From the NCBI RefSeq assembly GCF_036226465.1, contig NZ_CP108476.1, positions 6,138,001 to 6,202,000 of the forward strand: DNA of 64,000 bases. Reading direction: 5' to 3'. The notes under the pieces were generated by a model that searched no databases, was not told where the DNA came from, and was given only the letters and a program-made list of their open reading frames with translations. A program made the translations under genes and the position numbers. This document shows, piece by piece, positions 34,612 through 43,900 of this stretch (position 1 is the stretch's first letter; the number at the start of each line of letters is the position of its first letter). The stretch is from Kitasatospora sp. NBC_01250 (GTDB taxonomy: Bacteria; Actinomycetota; Actinomycetes; Streptomycetales; Streptomycetaceae).

Positions 34612-37512
34612 ATGAGCGAGACGACCCCCGCCGCCACCGCGGCGGCCACCGAGCCGTTCCGGTACACCGCGAGCCTGGCCGCCGACATCGAGGCCCGCTG
34701 GCAGGACAGCTGGGAGAAGGAGGGGACGTTCAACGCCCCCAACCCGGTCGGCCCGCTGGCCTCCGCGACCGCCGGTGCCGCCGAGGTCGCCGCCAAGCCG
34801 CACAGCTTCATCATGGACATGTTCCCGTACCCCTCCGGCGCCGGCCTGCACGTCGGCCACCCGCTGGGGTACATCGCCACCGACGTCTACGCCCGCTTTC
34901 AGCGGATGACCGGCCACAACGTGCTGCACACGCTGGGCTACGACGCCTTCGGCCTGCCCGCCGAGCAGCACGCGGTGGCCACCGGCGTGCACCCGCGGGT
35001 CTCCACCGAGGCGGCCATCACCAACATGCGCACCCAGCTGCGCCGGCTGGGCCTGGGCCACGACTCCCGCCGGTCGATCTCCACGATCGACCCGGAGTAC
35101 TACCGCTGGACCCAGTGGATCTTCCTGCAGATCTTCAACTCCTGGTACGACCAGGAGGCTGGGAAGGCCCGCCCGATCGCCGAGCTGATCGCCCGGTTCG
35201 CCGACGGCTCGCGCCCGACCCCCGACGGCCGCGCCTGGTCCGAGCTGTCCGGCCTGGAGCGCGAGGAGGTGCTGGGCGAGTACCGCCTGGCGTACAGCAA
35301 GGAGGTGCCGGTCAACTGGTGCCCCGGGCTGGGCACCGTGCTGGCCAACGAGGAGGTCACCGCCGACGGCCGCTCCGAGCGCGGCAACTTCCCGGTCTTC
35401 AAGTCCAAGCTGCGCCAGTGGATGATGCGGATCACCGCCTACGGCGACCGCCTGATCTCCGACCTGGACCAGCTGGACTGGCCCGAGGCGATCAAGCTGC
35501 AGCAGCGCAACTGGATCGGCCGCTCCGAGGGCGCCCGGGTGGACTTCCCGGTCAAGGCGCACAACGGGGGCGCGCAGGACCGGGCGATCACCGTCTTCAC
35601 CACCCGTCCCGACACCCTGTTCGGCGCCACCTACATGGTGCTGGCGCCCGAGCACGAGCTGGTCGACTCGATCGTCCCGGCCGCCTGGCCGGCCCAGACG
35701 CACGCCGACTGGAAGGGCGAGGCGCACAGCCCGGCCGAGGCCGTCGCCGCCTACCGGGCCATGGCCGCGGCCAAGTCGGACGTCGAGCGCCAGGTCGACG
35801 CGAAGGTCAAGACCGGTGTCTTCACCGGCGCCTACGCGACCAACCCGGTCACCGGCAAGCCGATCCCGGTCTTCATCGCCGACTACGTGCTGATGGGTTA
35901 CGGCACCGGCGCGATCATGGCCGTGCCCGCGCACGACCAGCGCGACTTCGCCTTCGCGCGCGCCTTCTCGCTGCCGATGACCTGCGTCGTCGAGCCGACC
36001 GACGGGCGCGGGGCGGACCCGGCGGCCTGGGACGAGGCCTTCGACACCTACGACTCGGTGATCGTCAACTCGACGGGCGAGGGCATCTCGCTGGACGGCC
36101 TGCGGGTGGTCGACGCCAAGGCCGCCGTCACCGCCTGGCTGACCGAGCGCGGGATCGGCGAGGGCACCGTCAACTACCGCCTGCGCGACTGGCTGTTCAG
36201 CCGTCAGCGGTACTGGGGCGAGCCGTTCCCGATCGTCTACGACGAGGACGGCGTGATGCACGCGCTGCCCGAGTCGATGCTGCCGGTCGAGGTCCCCGAG
36301 GTGGACGACTACTCGCCGCACACCTACGACCCCGACGACGCCGCCAGCACCCCGAAGACCCCGCTGTCGCGCAACGAGGACTGGGTCACCGTCGAGCTGG
36401 ACCTGGGCGACGGCGTGCGGACCTACCGCCGCGAGACCAACACCATGCCCAACTGGGCGGGTTCCTGCTGGTACGAGCTGCGCTACGTCGACCCGGTCAA
36501 CGCCGCGAAGGTGGTCGACCCGGCCAACGAGGCCTACTGGCTGGGCCCCACCGAGCAGAAGCCGGCCGGCGGTGTCGACCTGTACGTGGGCGGCGCCGAG
36601 CACGCGGTGCTGCACCTGCTGTACGCCCGCTTCTGGCACAAGGTGCTGCACGACCTGGGCCACGTCTCCTCGGTCGAGCCGTTCCACAAGCTGTTCAACC
36701 AGGGCATGATCACCGCCGACGTCTACCGTGACGCGCGCGGCTTCCCGGTGCCCGCGGTCGAGGTCGAGGAGCGCGACGGCGGCTGGTTCTGGCAGGGCGA
36801 GGCGGTCACCCGCGAGGCCGGCAAGATGGGCAAGTCGCTGAAGAACGCGATCGCGCCCGACACCATCTGCGAGGAGTACGGCGCCGACACGCTGCGCCTG
36901 TACGAGATGTCGATGGGTCCGCTGGACGTCTCCCGCCCGTGGGACCCGCGTGCGGTGGTCGGCTCCTACCGCTTCCTGCAGCGGCTGTGGCGCAACGTGG
37001 TCTCCGAGGAGACCGGCGAGCTGGTGGTCGCCGAGGAGCCGGCCGACGAGCCGACCCTGCGGGCGCTGCACAAGGCGATCGACGGGATCCGCGGCGACCT
37101 GGCCGGGCTGCGCTTCAACACCGCCGTGGCCAAGGCGATCGAGCTGAACAACCACCTGGTCAAGCGTGGTTCGACGCCGCGCGAGGTGGCCGAGTCGCTG
37201 GTCCTGATGGTCGCGCCGCTGGCGCCCCACATCGCCGAGGAGCTGTGGCACCGGCTGGGCCACACCGACTCGCTGGCCTTCGCCGACTTCCCGGTCGCCG
37301 ACCCGGCCTACGTGGTCGACGAGGCGGTGACCTGCGTGGTCCAGATCAAGGGCAAGGTCAAGGCCCGCCTGGAGGTGCCGCCGACCATCTCGGACGCCGA
37401 GCTGGAGGCGCTGGCGCTGGCCGACCCCGCGGTGGTCGCCGCGATCGGGGACGCGCCGGTGCGCAAGGTGATCGCGCGGGCGCCGAAGCTGGTGAACATC
37501 GTCACGGGCTGA
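34612..37512 (+). CDS. leuS: Leucyl-tRNA synthetase
   Basis: Charges tRNA-Leu with leucine. The 966-residue class I synthetase has the HIGH-type motif His80-Val-Gly-His83, the CP1 editing domain (about 250-430, including TTRPDTLFGATYMVLAPEH), and the KMSKS-type motif Lys738-Met-Gly-Lys-Ser742. The C-terminal anticodon-binding domain ends at VNIVTG. A Ser/Ala-rich N-terminal 20 residues precede the core. ATG 34612 lies 78 bp after the attenuator terminator. Expression is expected to rise when charged tRNA-Leu falls. Confidence 0.98.
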   Translation: MSETTPAATAAATEPFRYTASLAADIEARWQDSWEKEGTFNAPNPVGPLASATAGAAEVAAKPHSFIMDMFPYPSGAGLHVGHPLGYIATDVYARFQRMTGHNVLHTLGYDAFGLPAEQHAVATGVHPRVSTEAAITNMRTQLRRLGLGHDSRRSISTIDPEYYRWTQWIFLQIFNSWYDQEAGKARPIAELIARFADGSRPTPDGRAWSELSGLEREEVLGEYRLAYSKEVPVNWCPGLGTVLANEEVTADGRSERGNFPVFKSKLRQWMMRITAYGDRLISDLDQLDWPEAIKLQQRNWIGRSEGARVDFPVKAHNGGAQDRAITVFTTRPDTLFGATYMVLAPEHELVDSIVPAAWPAQTHADWKGEAHSPAEAVAAYRAMAAAKSDVERQVDAKVKTGVFTGAYATNPVTGKPIPVFIADYVLMGYGTGAIMAVPAHDQRDFAFARAFSLPMTCVVEPTDGRGADPAAWDEAFDTYDSVIVNSTGEGISLDGLRVVDAKAAVTAWLTERGIGEGTVNYRLRDWLFSRQRYWGEPFPIVYDEDGVMHALPESMLPVEVPEVDDYSPHTYDPDDAASTPKTPLSRNEDWVTVELDLGDGVRTYRRETNTMPNWAGSCWYELRYVDPVNAAKVVDPANEAYWLGPTEQKPAGGVDLYVGGAEHAVLHLLYARFWHKVLHDLGHVSSVEPFHKLFNQGMITADVYRDARGFPVPAVEVEERDGGWFWQGEAVTREAGKMGKSLKNAIAPDTICEEYGADTLRLYEMSMGPLDVSRPWDPRAVVGSYRFLQRLWRNVVSEETGELVVAEEPADEPTLRALHKAIDGIRGDLAGLRFNTAVAKAIELNNHLVKRGSTPREVAESLVLMVAPLAPHIAEELWHRLGHTDSLAFADFPVADPAYVVDEAVTCVVQIKGKVKARLEVPPTISDAELEALALADPAVVAAIGDAPVRKVIARAPKLVNIVTG

Positions 37513-37528
37513 CCTCCGCACGCCGACC

Positions 37529-37568
37529 ACCGGGCCGGCCGCTCCGTTCACGGGGCGGCCGGCCCGGT
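37529..37568 (+). terminator. leuS terminator
   Basis: Seventeen-pair stem starting ACCGGGCCGGCCGC (one T-G pair) with loop GTTCAC, 16 bp after the stop. Confidence 0.85.
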
Positions 37569-37604
37569 GCGTTCACGGGATGGTCGGCCCGGTGCGTTCA
37601 CGGG
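37561..37604 (+). repeat. Tandem repeat downstream of leuS
   Basis: The 19-bp sequence GGCCCGGTGCGTTCACGGG occurs at 37561-37579 and 37586-37604 (25-bp period); the terminator loop carries a third, partial copy (GTTCACGGGGCGG). Confidence 0.7.
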
Positions 37605-37765
37605 GCGGGCCGGGCCGCTCTTTCCCGCTCAGGGACATCCCTGAAGCGACCCTGATCTGCCCCGCGATTTGGCCGCCGACCGGGTTCCGCCCGCTCCGCG
37701 GCGGCTACCGTGGAAGCTGACGCGGAGCCCGTACGAGCCCGCCCTGGTGGAAGGCGGCACCCCTG

Positions 37766-38566
37766 ATGGAAGCGATCGGCGCACTGGTCATCCTGCTCTC
37801 GCTGTTCGGGATCGCCGTGGTCACGCTGGTGGTGGTCGGCGCGGTCAAGGCGACGAAGGCGGTGGCGGCGAAGGTCGAGCGGACCGAGCAGCAGGCCCGC
37901 CGGGCGGTGGAGAACGTCACGCTGAAGGCCAAGACCTTCACCAAGCCGGGCGCCCAGGGCGAGATCGCCGCGGCCCGCCTGGGGCTGCGCACCTCGCTCA
38001 CCAGCACCCGCGAGGTCCTGGCGGGCGGCGTCGGCTCCGACGGGCAGCTCACCGAGGCGCTGCGGCTGCTGGACCGGCTGGACGCGCACGCGCAGGAGCT
38101 GGACGCCGAACTGCGCATGCTGGAGCGCGAACCGGAGTCGTCCCGGATCGCGGCCAAGCTGCCCGAGCTGTGCGAGCGGGCGGACCGGATCACGCACTCC
38201 GCCGAGTCGATCCGCTGGGCGGCGCAGGACCGGATGCAGCGCTTCGCGGACGACGAGCTGAGCCGGCTGAGCGAGGAGTGCGAGAGCGAGGCGGGGGCGC
38301 TGCGGCACTGGGACCGGGTGGCGCAGCGGGGTACCGGTGCTGCTGGTGGCGCCGCTCCGGGTGCTGCCGCTGCCGGTTCGGGGTCCGCGGCCGGTGGCTT
38401 CGCCGGTGCTGGTAGCGGTGCCGGGGCTGGTGCCGGGGCCGCCCGGCCGGGGATCGCCGCACGGGTCGGGCGACTCAGCGCTCAGGAGGCGCTGAACCTG
38501 GGCGAGCCGCTGAGCCGGCTCGGCCAGCGGCTGCGCAAGGCCGACCCCGGCTCCTCGGTGGGCTGA
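37766..38566 (+). CDS. Membrane-anchored coiled-coil protein, unknown function
   Basis: Unrecognised 266-residue protein. One N-terminal helix (about 5-27, LVILLSLFGIAVVTLVVVGAV) is followed by a long helical, probably coiled-coil region (about 30-185) rich in Glu, Arg, Ala and Leu. A Gly/Ala low-complexity linker (about 190-235) and a short amphipathic end (SAQEALNLGEPLSRLGQRLRK) close it. ATG 37766 starts directly at the helix. It may be a scaffold at the membrane; no enzymatic motif. The gene lies alone between leuS and degV. Confidence 0.72.
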   Translation: MEAIGALVILLSLFGIAVVTLVVVGAVKATKAVAAKVERTEQQARRAVENVTLKAKTFTKPGAQGEIAAARLGLRTSLTSTREVLAGGVGSDGQLTEALRLLDRLDAHAQELDAELRMLEREPESSRIAAKLPELCERADRITHSAESIRWAAQDRMQRFADDELSRLSEECESEAGALRHWDRVAQRGTGAAGGAAPGAAAAGSGSAAGGFAGAGSGAGAGAGAARPGIAARVGRLSAQEALNLGEPLSRLGQRLRKADPGSSVG

Positions 38567-38611
38567 GACCGGGCCGTCCGGGCCCGGCTGTCCTCGGTCG
38601 CCTTCGGGGAG

Positions 38612-38617
38612 TAACCT
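38612..38617 (+). promoter_or_regulatory. Leaderless -10 box (TAACCT) of degV
   Basis: TAACCT with 7 bp to ATG 38625. Confidence 0.6.
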
Positions 38618-38624
38618 CCGGCAC

Positions 38625-39476
38625 ATGCCCGCCGACCTCGCTCTTGTCACCGATTCCACGGCCTACCTGCCGCAGCAGGCGCTCGACCGGCACGGAATCT
38701 CGGTGGTCCCGCTGAGCGTGGTGCTGGGGGAGGAGGTCCTGACCGAGGGCGTCGAGATCACCCCCAAGGACGTCGCCGAGGCGCTGCGCGCCAAGCAGCG
38801 ACTGACCACCTCGCGACCCAACCCGGAGACCTTCGCCGCCGCCTACCGCGCGGCGGCCGAGGGGGGCGCCGAGGCGGTCCTGTCGGTCCACCTCTCGGCC
38901 GAGCTCTCCGGCACGGCCGAGGCGGCCCGGCTGGCCGCCGCCCGGGCGCCGATTCCGGTCGAGGTGGTGGACAGCCGACTGGTCGGGATGGCGCTGGGGT
39001 ATACGGTGCTGGCCGCCGCCCGGGCGCGCGAGGCGGGACTGCCCCCGGCCGAGGTCGCCGGGGCAGCTGTCCGTCAGGCTGCGGACACCCGGGGCTTCTT
39101 CTACGTCGACACCCTTGAGCACCTGCGCCGCGGCGGCCGGATCGGTACGGCGCGCGCGCTGCTCGGCTCGGCGCTCGCGGTGAAGCCGCTGCTGCACCTC
39201 GCCGGCGGGCGGATCGAGCCGCTGGAGAAGGTGCGGACGGCCTCGCGGGCGATCGCGCGGCTGGAGGAGATCGCGGTCGAGCAGGCCGGCCAGGGGGAGG
39301 TGGACATCACCGTCCACCATCTCGCCGCTGCCGAGCGGGCGGAGCCGCTGGCGGAGCGGCTGCGGGAGCGGGTGCCCGGGGTGCGCGCGGTGGAGGTGCT
39401 GGAGGTGGGGGCGGTGATCGGCGCTCATGTCGGGCCCGGGCTGCTGGCCGTGGTGGTCGCGCCGGTGGGTGGCTGA
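38625..39476 (+). CDS. DegV family fatty-acid-binding protein
   Basis: DegV (FakB-like) proteins bind a fatty acid; FakB partners present it to a kinase for phosphorylation. The 283-residue protein starts with ALVTDSTAYLPQQ, has TTSRPNPETF near residue 63, the loop SVHLSAELSGTAEAAR and the VVDSRLVGMALGY stretch, and ends with GAHVGPGLLAVVV, all family-typical. It binds lipid in the cytosol. No FakA-type kinase is visible nearby. The leaderless promoter supports the start. Confidence 0.92.
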   Translation: MPADLALVTDSTAYLPQQALDRHGISVVPLSVVLGEEVLTEGVEITPKDVAEALRAKQRLTTSRPNPETFAAAYRAAAEGGAEAVLSVHLSAELSGTAEAARLAAARAPIPVEVVDSRLVGMALGYTVLAAARAREAGLPPAEVAGAAVRQAADTRGFFYVDTLEHLRRGGRIGTARALLGSALAVKPLLHLAGGRIEPLEKVRTASRAIARLEEIAVEQAGQGEVDITVHHLAAAERAEPLAERLRERVPGVRAVEVLEVGAVIGAHVGPGLLAVVVAPVGG

Positions 39477-39498
39477 AGCACTGCTTGTACGGTGTGCT

Positions 39499-39536
39499 GA
39501 TCTGACGGGATGAGTGGCGATGATCTGATCTGACGG
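39499..39536 (+). repeat. Direct repeat GATCTGACGG upstream of comEA
   Basis: GATCTGACGG at 39499-39508 and 39527-39536, 28 bp apart, just before the DnaA boxes. Confidence 0.5.
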
Positions 39537-39544
39537 CCGGTCAG

Positions 39545-39571
39545 TTGTCCACAGTGGTGGGGTTGTCCACA
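39545..39571 (+). promoter_or_regulatory. Pair of DnaA boxes upstream of comEA
   Basis: Two exact copies of the Streptomyces-preferred DnaA box TTGTCCACA, at 39545-39553 and 39563-39571, same orientation, 18 bp apart. They lie 39-65 bp before the comEA -10 box. Confidence 0.7.
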
Positions 39572-39609
39572 GATTCTGAGCCGAGTCTGCGGGTGGTGCG
39601 GGGTCTGCG

Positions 39610-39615
39610 TACGTT
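39610..39615 (+). promoter_or_regulatory. Leaderless -10 box (TACGTT) of comEA
   Basis: TACGTT with 7 bp to ATG 39623; it selects that start over GTG 39545. Confidence 0.55.
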
Positions 39616-39622
39616 CGGCGGC

Positions 39623-40876
39623 ATGAAAGCTCTCATCGCTCCCGCCGCCATCCGCCGTCACGAGGCCGCCGAGCTCACCCGGAGCCGGCTCGCGGTCCTC
39701 CTGTCATCCGAGTCGCCGCCCGAGGTGCCGTTCGACGCACCACCCGAGTCGCCGTCCCAGTCGCCACCTGAGCCGCCATCGCAGTCGTCACCCGATGCGC
39801 CGTTCGGCTCGCCGGGCGATGCACCGGGGCTCGGCCCGCCAGGCGCGGGCTCCGTGGCCATGGTCGATCCTCCGTCCGCACTGTCCGGGGCTGCCTCGGC
39901 TCGGGGCGCCGACCGGGCGGCGAAGAGTCTGCCGGACGACTGGCCGCACGGGTACGGGCGCCGCACCAGTCGCCGTCGGGCCGCGTCCACGCCTGGGTCC
40001 GACCGCGCGGCCGATCCTGTGGCCGACCCCGTGCGTGCCGCCCTGAGCACGGTTGCTGCGCTCGACCCGCACGACCCGATCGCTGTGCCCTCCGCCCAAC
40101 ACGCCTACCGTGCCAGTCGGTTCGGATCCCGCCTGCCCGGCGCTCTCCAGTCCCTGTTCTGGGTCGACCGCAAGGCGGTGCTCGGTCTGGTGCTGCTGCT
40201 CCTGATCGCCGTCGGCTATGCGGTACAGCACTTCTGGCTCGGCCGCCCGCAGGCCGTGGCCGTCCCGGTCGCCGCCGCCAGACCAGTGGCCCGCCCGGTC
40301 GCCGAGTCCGATCCGGGCGCCCCGCCCGAGCCGGCCGGCCCGGAGACTGCGGCTCAGTCGGAACCGGCTGCCCCGGCTGCCCCGGTCGAGCCGGCGGATG
40401 CCGCAGGCTCGGGGCCCGCCTCGCCGCCGAGCGGTGGTGCGGCGCGTGGTGCGCCTGCCCTCGCACCCGTCGTGGTCGACATCGCCGGCCGCGTCACGCA
40501 CCCGGGCGTCCGCACCCTGACGGGCGGCTCGCGGGTGGCCGATGCGCTGCGGGCGGCCGGCGGCGCGCTGCCCGGGGTCGACACCGACGGGCTCAACCTG
40601 GCCCGGGTGCTGGTCGACGGTGAGCAGGTCCTGGTCGGCGCACCCGCCCCGCCGGTCGCCGCCCAGCCGTCGGCAGCGCCCAGGTCGCCGGTCAGCCTCA
40701 ACCGCGCGACCTTGGACCAGCTCGACGCACTGCCCGGCGTCGGACCGGTCCTGGCCCGGCACATCCTCGATTTCCGCAGCTCGCACGGCCTGTTCCGGTC
40801 CGTCGAGCAACTGCGTCAGATCAGCGGGATCGGTGAGCGCAAGCTCAGCGACCTCAAACCGCTGCTCACTCTCTGA
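39623..40876 (+). CDS. ComEA-type DNA-binding protein (SLBB and helix-hairpin-helix)
   Basis: In competent bacteria ComEA is the membrane DNA receptor; in Streptomyces its role is unproven. The 417-residue protein has a long cytosolic N-terminus (1-~190) that carries ten copies of a tetrapeptide [DEQG]-x-P-x (residues ~30-69). One helix follows at about 192-210 (VLGLVLLLLIAVGYAVQHF), a Pro/Ala linker, an SLBB domain (about 275-330, VVDIAGRVTHPGVRTL) and a double helix-hairpin-helix (about 355-417, NRATLDQLDALPGVG and ISGIGERKLSDL). comEC follows 54 bp later. Confidence 0.9.
   Translation: MKALIAPAAIRRHEAAELTRSRLAVLLSSESPPEVPFDAPPESPSQSPPEPPSQSSPDAPFGSPGDAPGLGPPGAGSVAMVDPPSALSGAASARGADRAAKSLPDDWPHGYGRRTSRRRAASTPGSDRAADPVADPVRAALSTVAALDPHDPIAVPSAQHAYRASRFGSRLPGALQSLFWVDRKAVLGLVLLLLIAVGYAVQHFWLGRPQAVAVPVAAARPVARPVAESDPGAPPEPAGPETAAQSEPAAPAAPVEPADAAGSGPASPPSGGAARGAPALAPVVVDIAGRVTHPGVRTLTGGSRVADALRAAGGALPGVDTDGLNLARVLVDGEQVLVGAPAPPVAAQPSAAPRSPVSLNRATLDQLDALPGVGPVLARHILDFRSSHGLFRSVEQLRQISGIGERKLSDLKPLLTL
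39710..39829 (+). repeat. 12-bp minisatellite inside comEA (10 copies)
   Basis: Ten consecutive 12-bp units beginning at 39710, 39722, 39734 and so on to 39818, each encoding [DEQG]-x-P/S-x. Examples are GAGTCGCCGCCC and GACGCACCACCC. Confidence 0.75.
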
Positions 40877-40930
40877 ACGCTCTCCACCGCAGCCCCGCAC
40901 CTGCCACGTCACCACCCTCGGGGGACTCCG

Positions 40931-43900
40931 ATGTCCAAGCCTCGCACCGCGGCCGGCCGGTCCCCGGCGGCCCCGTCGCCACCCTCCCATGACCTGCGCC
41001 TGTTGCTGCCGACCGTCGCAGCCTGGTGCGTCACCGCGCTGCTGCTCGGCGCCGATGCCCACGCCGCCCCCGGACTCCTGATCGCCGCCGCCTGTGCCGC
41101 CGGCTGCGGCGCCCTGCTCCTGCTGGTCGCCCGCCACCGTGACCGCCGCCACCCTCCGCCCGATCACCCTCCGCCCGATCACCCGCTTCCCGACCGTCCG
41201 TTCCCCGACCGTCGGCCTCCAGGCCCCTCGGGTGACGGCGACCAGGACCACGATCACGACCGGAACCACGAACGAGACCCCCGTCGGCGTCCGCGCTCGC
41301 CCGTCGCGATGACCGCAGCCGTGCTGCTGACCTGTGCGGCAGCCACTACCTGCACCGTGCTGCACACCGCCGATCTGCACCGCGGACCGATCCCCGCGCT
41401 CGCGCTCAAATCGGCTGCCAGCAAGGAAGTTGACGGGGGCCCGGGTGCCGGGCCGGGCCCCGCCGCGGCGCGCAGCGCGGTCAGCGTCGACCTCACCGTC
41501 ACCGGTGACCCGCGCTCCCGTACCGCCCGGGCGCGCGGTTCGAGCCCGGGGCGGCCGGTGCTGACCGTCGAGGCGACCGTCGACCAGGTCGGCGCCCCGG
41601 CGGCTGCCACCCGCACGCGCACCCGCACCCCGGTCGTCGTGATCGTCCAGGACCCCGACACCGCGGCTTGGCAGGGCCTGCTGCCGTCCGCCCGGATCGC
41701 CGCGGAGGCCCGGGTCCTGCCTGCCTCCCGTACCGGCCAGGACACCGGAGCCGTCCTGATCGCCCAGGGCCCGCCACGGCTACTGTCGCCGCCGAACTGG
41801 GCGCAGCGGCTGGCCGGGCGCCTGCGGGCGGGTCTGCGCCAGGCCTGCGCCGGCCTGTCCCCGGATGCGCGCGCCCTGCTGCCGGGCCTCGTGATCGGCG
41901 ACACCTCCGGGATCCCGGACGAGCTGGACGAGGCCTTTCACGTCACCGACCTGGTCCATCTCACCGCGGTCAGCGGGGCCAACCTCTCCATCGTGCTCGC
42001 CGTGCTGCTCGGCGCGCCCGCCCGGGCGGGTACCGCCGAGCGCGGTGGGCTGGCCGCCCTCCTCGGGCTCCCGCTGCGCGTCTCGGCGCTGCTCGGCGCG
42101 GTCCTCACGGTGGCTTTCGTCACCCTCTGCCGGCCGGATCCGAGCGTGCTGCGGGCTGCCGCGACCGGTCTGCTCGGCCTGCTCGCGCTCGCCCTCGGGC
42201 GCCCCCGGCAGGCAGTGCCGGCGCTGGCCGGCGCCGTGCTGGTCCTGCTACTGGTGGATCCTTTCCTGGCCCGGTCCTACGGGTTCCTGCTGTCGGCGCT
42301 GGCCACCCTCGGCCTGCTCACCGCCGGTCGGCGCTGGGCCGCGGCGCTGCACGAGCGGGGCTGGCCGCACCACCTCGCCGACGGGATCGCCGCAGCCGCC
42401 GCCGCTCAGGCGTTCTGCGCCCCGGCCACGGTACTGCTCGCGCCGCGGGTCAGCCTGGTCGGCATCCCGTGCAACCTGCTCGCCGAACTCGCCGTCGCCC
42501 CGGCGACGTTGATCGGTTTCGCCGCGCTGGTCAGTGCCCCGCTCTCGGCCGGCCTGGCCCGCTTCCTCGCCGAGCTGGCCGGATGGCCGACCGAGTGGCT
42601 GGCAGCGGTGGCCCGGCACGGTGCGGCGCTGCCAGGCGCGGAGTTGGCCTGGACCCCGGGCTGGCTGGGCGCCGTCACCCTCGCGGTCACCGTCCTGGCC
42701 GCCTGCTTCGCCGCGCCGCTGCTCCTGCCGCCCGGCCGGCGGGAGCAGGAGCGCGCGGGCGGGTCCGCTGCGGGCCGGTGGTCGAGAGCCCGGTCGGCTG
42801 CCCGTCCGCCCGAGGTCGTGACATCCGACGCCCTGTCGCTCGACGCCCTGTCACCCGACGCCCCGTCATTCGAGGCTCTGGCAGTCGACCCCCGATTCGC
42901 CGACGCCCGATTCGCCGACGCCCGATCGCCCGGCGTCGGGCCGCCTGCCGTGCGCCGCAGCAGGCGGCTGGTCCGGGTTGCCCGGGCGCTGGTGGTCGCC
43001 CTGCTCGTCGCCGGGTTCGTCGCCCTGCTGCTCCGTCCGCCCGCGCTGGTGCGGATCGCCACCGGTTGGCCGCCCGTCGGCGCCCGGCTGGTCATGTGCT
43101 CGGTGGGCCAGGGGGACCTGCTCGTCCTCCCGGTTCCGGCCGGCCCCGCCGCCGGGGCGCCCGACACCGCGGTGGTCGTCGACGCGGGCCCGGACCCGGC
43201 GGCGGCCGATGCCTGCCTGCGCGACCTCGGCATCACCCGGGTCGCCCTGGTCCTGCTGACCCACTTCCACGCCGATCACAGCGAGGGCCTGCCCGGAGTG
43301 CTGCGTCACCGGTCGGTCGGGGCGGTCGAGACGACCACCGTGGACCTGCCGGAAGGCGAAGTGGCCAGGGTCTCCCGCTGGGCGGCCGAGGCCCGGGTGC
43401 CGTTGCTGCGGGTCACGCCGGGGGAGCACCGCAGCGCCGGCCCGGAGCTGTCCTGGGACGTGCTGTGGCCGACCGGGCGGCTCGGCCCCGAGACGCCCGG
43501 GGCGAACAACGCGAGCGTCGCCCTCCTGGTCACTGCGGGAGCGCTGCGCTTCGCGCTGCTCGGCGACCTCGAACCGGCCGCCCAGGCCGAGCTGTTGAGC
43601 CGGGCCAGGCCGGGGCCGGTGGACGTCCTCAAGGTGGCGCACCACGGCTCGGCCAACCAGGACTGGGAGTTGGCCCGCGCGCTGCACCCACGCCTGGCGC
43701 TGGTCTCGGTCGGGGAGGGCAACCCGTACGGCCACCCGTCCGTGCGCACGGTGGACCGCCTGCGGGCGCTCGGCAGCACCGTGCTGCGCACCGACCGGGC
43801 CGGTGACATTGCGGTGCTGGGCGACACCCCGGCCACCCTGCGCGCGGTCACCCACCCCCGCCCGGCCGCCGAGGCCGCCGCGCGCCCTGGGGTCGCGCGC

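Noticed and set aside
34498..37551. 1017-codon minus-strand open frame over leuS
   Set aside because: Same GC-driven shadow; leuS on the plus strand is complete with both class I motifs.
39545..39622. Upstream GTG start for comEA at 39545
   Set aside because: It would place coding sequence over the DnaA boxes and the -10 box; ATG 39623 is 7 bp after TACGTT.
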